From positions 62,001 to 126,000 of the forward strand of contig CAKRHP010000007.1 in NCBI GenBank assembly GCA_934339135.1: a stretch of DNA of 64,000 nt, read 5' to 3'. Below, in pieces: positions 23,846-30,765 of this stretch (position 1 is its first letter; every line of letters starts with the position of its first letter). Source of the stretch: an uncultured Lachnospiraceae bacterium (GTDB taxonomy: Bacteria > Bacillota > Clostridia > Lachnospirales > Lachnospiraceae). The notes under the pieces were generated by a model. It made no database searches. It was not told the origin of the DNA and saw only the letters and a program-made list of their open reading frames with translations. The translations under genes and the position numbers were made by a program.

Positions 23846-25288
23846 ATGGCAGTATTAGAAGGATTGGAGCCAAAGGAGGTTTTCCGGTGGTTTGAGATGA
23901 TCTGCGGGATTCCTCACGGTTCATCAGATACTAGAAGGATCAGTGATTTTCTGGTGGATTTTGCAGTGCAGAGGGGGCTGAAATACCGGCAGGATGAATG
24001 GAACAATGTCGTCATATGGAAAGCGGCTTCTCCCGGATATGAACAGTCAGCACCGGTGATGCTGCAGGGGCATATGGATATGGTCTGTGAGAAGGAAGCG
24101 GACTGTGACATTGATTTTGCCACAGAGGGACTTCGGCTGAAGCTTCAGGATGGGGTGATCTCGGCGGAGGGAACGACTCTGGGAGGGGATGATGGCATTG
24201 CGGTAGCGTATGCTCTGGCCATCCTGGATGCCGGGGATATCGAGCATCCACCGTTGGAGGCTGTCTTTACGGTGGATGAGGAGATTGGTATGCTGGGAGC
24301 GGCAGCCATGGACTGTTCGGATCTGAAATCCCGGATCATGCTGAATCTTGATTCCGAGGATGAGGGACATTTGCTGGTAAGCTGTGCCGGAGGCGTTACG
24401 ACAGAGGCGCATCTGCCGGTAGAATGGGAGACTGCGGACGGAGAGGTGATACGGCTCACCATAACAGGCCTGCAGGGTGGACACTCCGGTGTCGAGATCG
24501 ACAAGGGGCGTGGCAATGCATGTCGTCTGCTGGGAAGGACGCTTTATGCATTGAAGGAAGCGGGCAGCTTCCGGCTGATTCGTCTGGATGGAGGTTTGAA
24601 GGACAATGCCATACCGAGAGAGGCAGTGGCGGAGCTGGTATGTGAAACAGGAGACGGCAGCAGGATCATAGACGGTCTGAAGGCTGTGTACCAAAATGAG
24701 TACAGACAAACGGATCCGGCTATTGATGTATTATGGGAAAGCAAAGGGAACAAAACGGGACAGAAGGTTATGACGAGTCAGACTACAGATAAGATGATCG
24801 CTGCACTGGTCAATCTGCCGGGAGGGATTCAGAGAATGAGCTTTGACATTCCGGGACTGGTGCAGACCTCGTTAAATCTTGGTATTATGATCACGAAGGA
24901 AGAGGAGGTATCCTTCTCCTTTTCCGTCAGAAGCAGTATTGGCTCCGAGAAGGAAGAGCTGGTACAGAGAATACGCTGTCTGATGGAGGCTCTGGGAGGA
25001 AGTGTTACATGCATCGGGGCATATCCGGCATGGGAATACCGGCAGGAATCTCCGCTGCGGGAGCTGATGATACAGATCTATCAGGAACAGTACGGAGAGA
25101 AGCCGGTGGTAGAGGCACTTCATGCCGGGGTGGAATGTGGTCTGTTTGCCGGAAAGCTGCCGGGACTGGACTGTGTATCCTTTGGACCGGATATGGATGA
25201 TATTCATACTCCGAAAGAGTCCATGAACGTGGACAGTGTACGCAGAACCTGGAAATATGTTCTGGAGATTTTACGAAGGTTAAAGTAA
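23846..25288 (+). CDS. pepD: Aminoacyl-histidine dipeptidase (M20 family)
   Basis: The 480-residue cytoplasmic zinc peptidase (PepD/carnosinase-like) hydrolyses Xaa-His and other dipeptides. The M20 metal-site elements are all visible: LQGHMDMV, LGGDDGIA, VDEEIGMLG with the catalytic Glu, LDSEDEG, and LHAGVECGLF near the C-terminus. An in-frame open stretch reaches 675 bases upstream inside the transporter gene but encodes no family sequence. ATG 23846 is the start, although its AAAGG site is somewhat distant. Coupling to the OPT gene points to nutrient peptide use. Confidence 0.93.
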   Translation: MAVLEGLEPKEVFRWFEMICGIPHGSSDTRRISDFLVDFAVQRGLKYRQDEWNNVVIWKAASPGYEQSAPVMLQGHMDMVCEKEADCDIDFATEGLRLKLQDGVISAEGTTLGGDDGIAVAYALAILDAGDIEHPPLEAVFTVDEEIGMLGAAAMDCSDLKSRIMLNLDSEDEGHLLVSCAGGVTTEAHLPVEWETADGEVIRLTITGLQGGHSGVEIDKGRGNACRLLGRTLYALKEAGSFRLIRLDGGLKDNAIPREAVAELVCETGDGSRIIDGLKAVYQNEYRQTDPAIDVLWESKGNKTGQKVMTSQTTDKMIAALVNLPGGIQRMSFDIPGLVQTSLNLGIMITKEEEVSFSFSVRSSIGSEKEELVQRIRCLMEALGGSVTCIGAYPAWEYRQESPLRELMIQIYQEQYGEKPVVEALHAGVECGLFAGKLPGLDCVSFGPDMDDIHTPKESMNVDSVRRTWKYVLEILRRLK

Positions 25289-25315
25289 AGTGCAGCAAGA
25301 GAAATGGGGAACGAT

Positions 25316-26098
25316 ATGGGAAAATATTTAGTTGTTTCCAGAGTGGAGACACTTCGGGAGCATATGGCACTGAGCAGAGAGTATGGAGTCGGATTTGAGA
25401 TCAATGATTTCTTTGATCCGGAGATATTAGATGATCCGGAAAAACAGCAGGAGATCATAGATGCTTATCTGGAAGCGGGGCTTCCGGAGGGGAGTACCAT
25501 GCATGGTGCATTTCTGGATGTGACGGTATTCAGCCGGGACCCGCTGATCCGGGAGGTGTCACAGCGGCGGATGCGCCAGAGTATGGAGATTGCAAGAAAG
25601 CTGCATGTGAAGGGCGTGGTATTTCATACCAATGTCAATCCAATGCTTTCTTCCCGAGAATATGATATGCTGGCGATTGACATGACGGCAGAGTATTTGA
25701 AAACGCTTCTGACCGATTTTTCGGACATTGAGATTTATCTGGAAAATATGTTTGATGCTTCACCGGATATTCTGGTGAGGATCTCGGAGAGGTTGGGAGA
25801 TTTCACCAATTACGGTGTCTGTTTTGATTATGCCCATGCTGTGATCTATGGATTTCCGGTGGCAATCTGGATCCGCCAGCTGGCACCATATATGAAGCAT
25901 ATTCATATTAACGATAATGATCTTAAGCATGATCTTCACCTGGCGTTAGGCACAGGCAAGATCATCTGGAGTCAGTTTTTTGATTATTATGATACATATT
26001 TCAGTAATTGTTCGGTGCTGATCGAGACGACGCAGCCGGAAGCACAAAGGATATCATTAGAATACTTGACAGATATAGGAGGCTTATATGGAGAATAG
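25316..26098 (+). CDS. Xylose-isomerase-like TIM-barrel protein
   Basis: The 260-residue protein fits the AP endonuclease 2/sugar isomerase-epimerase TIM-barrel family. Visible elements are KGVVFHTNVNPML, EIYLENMFDASPDILVRI with a metal-type Glu, NYGVCFDYAHA with Asp-His, KHIHINDNDLKHDLHLALG, and a C-terminal VLIETTQPE Glu. These Glu, Asp and His positions fit a divalent-metal site. The substrate is unknown: sugar epimerisation or DNA-end cleavage is possible within the superfamily. Start 25316 has GGGG 6 bases upstream. Its end overlaps the diguanylate cyclase gene by 11 bases, implying translational coupling to a signalling gene. Confidence 0.75.
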   Translation: MGKYLVVSRVETLREHMALSREYGVGFEINDFFDPEILDDPEKQQEIIDAYLEAGLPEGSTMHGAFLDVTVFSRDPLIREVSQRRMRQSMEIARKLHVKGVVFHTNVNPMLSSREYDMLAIDMTAEYLKTLLTDFSDIEIYLENMFDASPDILVRISERLGDFTNYGVCFDYAHAVIYGFPVAIWIRQLAPYMKHIHINDNDLKHDLHLALGTGKIIWSQFFDYYDTYFSNCSVLIETTQPEAQRISLEYLTDIGGLYGE

Positions 26099-27098
26099 GC
26101 GGGTGTTAAATGCGGAGGAACTATTAGAAAAGATTTTTTTCTTTATGAATGAGATGGTAGATACGAAGGATTTCGGCTCTACAATCCTGCTTTTGACAGA
26201 ATTGGGGCGGACTTTGGCCAATTCGGAAAGAGCCTCCTTCTGGTACTGGGACAGGGCAAAGAAGCAGTATTGGACCCTGGTGGCCCTTGACAGTCCCCGT
26301 ATCGTCGTTCCGGAGGGAAGTGGCATCGTAGGTGCTTCCATTGCCGGCAATGAGACGATCCTGATCAACGATCCTTATCAGGATGACCGATTTAATCAGG
26401 AGGTGGACAAGGAGACAGGATACCAGACCAGATCCATTCTCTGTATTCCGGTGACGAATTCCAAGGGAGAGGTGATCGGAGCATATCAGGCGATCAATAA
26501 AATGGATGATCAGGGATACTGGTATTTTGATGACCGGGACGAAAAGCGTCTGGCAATGGCAGCCGTTTTTTGCGGCAAAACACTGGAGTCCCAGATGCTG
26601 TACAGCGAGTCCCAGCTGGATCAGCTGACAGGGTTGAAAAACCGCAGGGGATATTATGAATATTATGAGAAGAATATTCATCCGTATCTGTTGAGGCAAT
26701 CCTGCTCTATTGTGATGGCAGACATTGATTTCTTTAAGCGGGTCAATGATACCTATGGACATAATGCCGGGGATGTTGTGTTAAAATGTATTGCCGCTAT
26801 TCTTAGAAATGCAGCGGGGACATCCGGCGAGGTGATCCGTTGGGGCGGCGAGGAATTTGTGATCCTTTTAAAGGATTGTTCCGTGTCCCGGGCGGCAGTT
26901 TTTGCTGAGAATGTCCGCAAAAAGGTGGAGTCTTCGATCTGTTATTTTGAAGATGTACCGATCCGTGTGACCATGTCCTTTGGTGTGAAGGCATTGGATT
27001 CACATCTGTCACCGGAGGAAAATGTAAAGGGTGTGGATGAGAAACTCTATGAAGCCAAAACCGCCGGACGCAACCGGGTAGCGGTTGATGAAATCTGA
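26088..27098 (+). CDS. GAF-GGDEF diguanylate cyclase
   Basis: The 336-residue cytoplasmic protein should make cyclic di-GMP from GTP. A GAF sensor domain covers about 15-165 (VPEGSGIVGASIAGNETILIND; RSILCIPV). A GGDEF domain follows from about 178 (LDQLTGLKNRRGYYEYY, MADIDFFKRVNDTYGHNAGD), with an intact active-site loop RWGGEEFVIL. I see no RxxD inhibitory site just before the loop, so product inhibition may be absent. There is no membrane segment, so the signal is soluble. It overlaps the TIM-barrel gene by 11 bases and lies 20 bases before the TIR gene. Confidence 0.93.
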   Translation: MENRRVLNAEELLEKIFFFMNEMVDTKDFGSTILLLTELGRTLANSERASFWYWDRAKKQYWTLVALDSPRIVVPEGSGIVGASIAGNETILINDPYQDDRFNQEVDKETGYQTRSILCIPVTNSKGEVIGAYQAINKMDDQGYWYFDDRDEKRLAMAAVFCGKTLESQMLYSESQLDQLTGLKNRRGYYEYYEKNIHPYLLRQSCSIVMADIDFFKRVNDTYGHNAGDVVLKCIAAILRNAAGTSGEVIRWGGEEFVILLKDCSVSRAAVFAENVRKKVESSICYFEDVPIRVTMSFGVKALDSHLSPEENVKGVDEKLYEAKTAGRNRVAVDEI

Positions 27099-27118
27099 TG
27101 TAGGGGGATAGATTGGGT

Positions 27119-28138
27119 ATGGGAAAATCCGTTTTTATCAGTTACAGCTCTAAGGATGAGCGATACATAAAAAAAATGACACAGATGCTGGAGAAAATGG
27201 GGATTTCATATTGGATCGCACCGGATATGATACCGGCAGGTTCGAATTATGCCAGAGAGATTCCAAAGGCGATCCGGGACTGTGAGATATTTTTGCTGGT
27301 TCTTTCTCAGGCGTCCCAGCAGTCAATCTGGGTGGAAAAGGAGATTGACAGTGCCATTTATTACCGGAAAACCATTGTGCCGTTTCAGATTGATGACAGT
27401 GTGATGACAGATATGTTCCGGTTTTATCTGAATAATGTGCAGACGATCCGTTGTGCCAACCGGCCCAAGGAGGCGATCGAGGAGCTGAAGCATCGTCTCA
27501 GATCCCTTTTGATGGGACCGAGGGAGATCATGAACAATGTCGAAACGACTTCTGCTGTACCAAATAATGGACAGAAGAAGGGGGAAGCAGATCATAAAGG
27601 CTTCCGTCAGCCGGAACCGGAAGCAGAGACACACAAAAAACAGAATGTACCGGAATATCAAAAGGAAGAAACGGAACAAAACGCAGACACAGGGGAAAAA
27701 GAGGAACAAAAACAAGAGAATACAACCGGTCTTCGCAAAAAGAGATCTTCCTATCTTGAATCCAGAGGCATTCCGAAGGAGTGTAAATATTGTGGCGGTA
27801 AGCTGGAGAAAATTTCTCAGGGAGTATACCGCTGCAAGGAATGTGGCAGAGAGAATTATGATTATCTGCGGACCGTACGTAATTTTCTGCGAAAGAACGG
27901 AGCGAAGCCGGCATTTGTTATTGAGAGGGAAACCGGTGTACCGAGACAGGTGATCGAGCAGTTGATTTCTCAGGAATACCTGGAGATACCGAAGATGGAT
28001 TCTGCCAGACTATCCTGTGTGCGTTGCGGAGCATCGATCCGCACAGGTACCTTATGTGACCGTTGCAAGGCAATCGGAATCCGGACGGGAGGTTCTTCTT
28101 CCGGAACGGGAGGCTGGCATTCCTCCCGGCGGAGATAA
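27119..28138 (+). CDS. TIR-domain protein with C-terminal zinc ribbons
   Basis: The protein of about 339 residues begins with a TIR domain (1-140): KSVFISYSSKDERYIKKM, SYWIAPDMIPAGSNY, and SQQSIWVEKEIDSA. Glu75 in WVEKE is placed like the NADase catalytic Glu of enzymatic TIR domains. A charged, low-complexity linker (about 145-215) leads to a zinc ribbon (CKYCGG and CKECGR). A helical HTH-like segment (FVIERETGVPRQVIEQLI) and a second CxxC pair set (CVRCGA, CDRCKA) follow. TIR_2 proteins hydrolyse NAD or act as scaffolds. TTG 27113 fits the GGGGGA ribosome site better by spacing, but ATG 27119 is listed. Confidence 0.88.
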   Translation: MGKSVFISYSSKDERYIKKMTQMLEKMGISYWIAPDMIPAGSNYAREIPKAIRDCEIFLLVLSQASQQSIWVEKEIDSAIYYRKTIVPFQIDDSVMTDMFRFYLNNVQTIRCANRPKEAIEELKHRLRSLLMGPREIMNNVETTSAVPNNGQKKGEADHKGFRQPEPEAETHKKQNVPEYQKEETEQNADTGEKEEQKQENTTGLRKKRSSYLESRGIPKECKYCGGKLEKISQGVYRCKECGRENYDYLRTVRNFLRKNGAKPAFVIERETGVPRQVIEQLISQEYLEIPKMDSARLSCVRCGASIRTGTLCDRCKAIGIRTGGSSSGTGGWHSSRRR

Positions 28139-28207
28139 CCGTATTTTCAAGACGTTTCATACGGCAATGTTGTAATGCCGTGGCAAAACGATGGAATGGA
28201 GAATATC

Positions 28208-29728
28208 ATGGGAAGAAATATATGGGTGATCGGCAATGACCGGCAGGAAATGATAGAAGCCCAGCGGAGGATCAACTCTACAGGTGGTATGAGGGCCGTC
28301 TGCAAACTGTCTCTGGAGGCGGTGCAAAGATCCATAGACGAGAGGCGGCTTGTGGAAAAAGCAAGTCAGGAGTGGAGAGAGGCGCCGTCGTTAATTGTGG
28401 TGGATCATGGTATGTCCCAAAAAGAGGACTTTGCCACAGTGTCTTATATTAAGAAGCAGAAGGATCTGGCGGGCGTTCCGTTGTTTTTTATGACGGAGAC
28501 CAGAACGAAGCAGCTTGACAGAGAGTGTTATTCCTGGGGAGCGACAGTGGTTTTACACAAACCGTTTTCCAGAGAGGGGATCATGCGTATTGAGCAGACG
28601 GCATGGCAGCATGATGTGACGAAAAATTATGAGAAGCTTCTGGTACAGCAGGCAAACCATTTGCGGGAGCAGGAAGAGATCGTAAAGCTGAACCGTCAGC
28701 TGGAGGCAAGAAACAGCCTGCTTCGTCAGGTGTTTGGACAATATTTTTCCGATGATATTTTCAATGAGATTCTGGAACATCCGGAGGGAGCTGCTATTGG
28801 CGGCAAAAAGCGGGAGCTGACTGTAATGATGGCGGATCTCAGAGGATTTACTTCTATTTCGGAGGGGCTTTCGCCGGAAAAGGTGACGGATGTATTGAAC
28901 TACTTTTTTCAGAGCATGCTTCCGGCATTGATCGAGCATAAAGGAACAGTGATCGAGTATCTGGGCGATTCCATTCTGGCGGTTTTTGGAGCACCGATCG
29001 CTTCGGAGCATCAGACGGAAAATGCCATTGCGGCAGCGATCAAGATGCAGAACAACATGGAGAAGGTCAATGAATACTGCACACGGAACGGCTATCCACT
29101 GATGGAAATGGGGATTGCCATTCACCGGGGAGAGGCGTTTATTGGAAATGTGGGATCAGAGCAGCTGATGCGGTACAATGTGATCGGCAGCGTGGTGAAT
29201 GAATGTTCCCGGATCGAAAGCTTTAGCGTAGGAGGACAGATTCTGGCATCCAGAGACTGCCTGAGCCACATTAATGCATCGGTGGAGATTTCCTCCCAGC
29301 AGGAGATTCAGGCAAAGGGAATGCAGTATCCCATTACCGTGTGCGAGATTCGTTCTATTCGGGGCAATTATAATTGCCAGATCAGGGAACAGAAAAACGA
29401 TGTACTGCATTTGGTAGACCGGTGGGTATTGTTTAATATGTACCCCATTGAAGGCAAGCTGATACAGGATGTCTGTGTCACCGGCAGACTGTGCCGTTTT
29501 TCGTACAAGCGGGCACAGGTACAGCTGGATCAGAGAGAGGAATATGATCTCCGGGTAGGAATGGATGTGGAGATATTTGCTGCCGGGGATGACGGCAGAG
29601 CATTATTTACGGAAATTTATGCCAAGATTGTTGAGATTAAGGATGGATTCCTTACCTTGCGATTTACCCATGTAAACCGAAGCTTTCGCAGCTTTGCAGG
29701 GCAGATATGGGAGAAACAGGAGGAGTAA
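28208..29728 (+). CDS. Class III nucleotide cyclase with pseudo-receiver domain
   Basis: The 506-residue protein starts with a receiver-like domain (1-130: SLIVVDHGM, LFFMTET, VVLHKPF) that lacks the usual acidic pair. A coiled linker leads to a class III adenylyl/guanylyl cyclase domain (about 200-350). The metal-binding Asp210 (MMADLRGFTSI) and Asp254 (EYLGDSILAVFG) are present. So are the transition-state Asn331 and Arg335 (VNECSRIE). The purine-specifying Asp of the usual IGD motif is Ser328. A beta-rich tail (about 395-500) resembles a PilZ barrel without its RxxxR loop. Start 28208 has GGAG 6 bases upstream. Product: cAMP more likely than cGMP, not certain. Confidence 0.88.
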   Translation: MGRNIWVIGNDRQEMIEAQRRINSTGGMRAVCKLSLEAVQRSIDERRLVEKASQEWREAPSLIVVDHGMSQKEDFATVSYIKKQKDLAGVPLFFMTETRTKQLDRECYSWGATVVLHKPFSREGIMRIEQTAWQHDVTKNYEKLLVQQANHLREQEEIVKLNRQLEARNSLLRQVFGQYFSDDIFNEILEHPEGAAIGGKKRELTVMMADLRGFTSISEGLSPEKVTDVLNYFFQSMLPALIEHKGTVIEYLGDSILAVFGAPIASEHQTENAIAAAIKMQNNMEKVNEYCTRNGYPLMEMGIAIHRGEAFIGNVGSEQLMRYNVIGSVVNECSRIESFSVGGQILASRDCLSHINASVEISSQQEIQAKGMQYPITVCEIRSIRGNYNCQIREQKNDVLHLVDRWVLFNMYPIEGKLIQDVCVTGRLCRFSYKRAQVQLDQREEYDLRVGMDVEIFAAGDDGRALFTEIYAKIVEIKDGFLTLRFTHVNRSFRSFAGQIWEKQEE

Positions 29729-30765
29729 TGGGAGAAGAGAAAAATACAAAATGGGAATATGTACCGGATATAGGACATCATATGCTTCCGCAGGCGGAAA
29801 TCTGCTGCAGGGATCAGGAAGAGAAGCTGGTGGCGGCACAGATTTCCGAGGAGCAGGCAGCGCAGTTTTTAAAGCATTCGGAAACGGAACAGGACAATGC
29901 GGTATGGGATGGGGATTGGCTTCAGGAAAAGCTGGATATGCTCCGGACGTCGGCCAATCACTTTTTGCTGCTTTTGTGGGGAGAGCATGAGGAGAAATGT
30001 CTGCTGTTTCTGAGTGATACAAAACGGGTGCGGCCATTGGAGTTTCTGGATTATCTGATGCCGGACTTCGGACTGATCCGTGGAGATGTGTCCTGTGCCA
30101 GTGTGCGGGTATCGTCGGTAATCCTCAAGTTGCAGATGGAAGCACAGGGGACGGAAAAAACCATTGAATATCTGATGAATCAGGCAGAGTCCTATTTTCG
30201 GGACTGTGATTGGATCGATGCAAAGGAGTACGGGGAAGTTCACGCAGAGGAAATCAAGTCATTTGAATATTACTGTAAGAAACGGGTGGCATGGGCTTAT
30301 GTCAAAACAACAGATGTGTCTCCGGTGGGAACCACATTGTGGATCCGTTCACTGGAAAATGAGTCCGGGTTGGAGATCACCGCAGCAGAGGATACGTATA
30401 TCATGATCGGCTGTAAGGGCGAGATATATGATATTGAGCGTCAGAAGTTTGAAAACAGCTATGAAACCACAAATGAGCCGCTGGACGTATTTGCACAGAT
30501 GATGGACTTCTGGCCGGAGCTTCAGAAGCTGCCGGAGCAGGAATTTATCAGCATTGATGAGTATGCGCATTTATGTTATCCGAAGCAGGAGGCCGGGATT
30601 TATGCCCGCCGTCTGGAAAAGAGGACGAAGATTTTCCCGGTGGGGAAAAGCCACGAATATTTTCTTGGACGAAAGGGAGATTATATGGCGGTGCGTCCTG
30701 ATGATCTGACGGATATTTATGTGATCCGTGGAGATATTTTTGAGCAGACATATGAGGAAAACTGA
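29728..30765 (+). CDS. Unknown protein translationally coupled to the nucleotide cyclase
   Basis: I do not recognise this 345-residue soluble protein. It shows no signal peptide or membrane helix and many acidic and aromatic residues. The middle contains YYCKKRVAWAYVKTTDVSPV. The C-terminal 50 residues (KSHEYFLGRKGDYMAVRPDD, then DIYVIRGDIFEQTYE) recall a small beta domain with a GDY/GDW core found in other unnamed proteins. Its ATG overlaps the cyclase stop codon (TAATG), with AGGAGG inside the cyclase gene, so the two are made together. An effector or partner of the cyclase is inferred from that coupling only. Confidence 0.7.
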   Translation: MGEEKNTKWEYVPDIGHHMLPQAEICCRDQEEKLVAAQISEEQAAQFLKHSETEQDNAVWDGDWLQEKLDMLRTSANHFLLLLWGEHEEKCLLFLSDTKRVRPLEFLDYLMPDFGLIRGDVSCASVRVSSVILKLQMEAQGTEKTIEYLMNQAESYFRDCDWIDAKEYGEVHAEEIKSFEYYCKKRVAWAYVKTTDVSPVGTTLWIRSLENESGLEITAAEDTYIMIGCKGEIYDIERQKFENSYETTNEPLDVFAQMMDFWPELQKLPEQEFISIDEYAHLCYPKQEAGIYARRLEKRTKIFPVGKSHEYFLGRKGDYMAVRPDDLTDIYVIRGDIFEQTYEEN

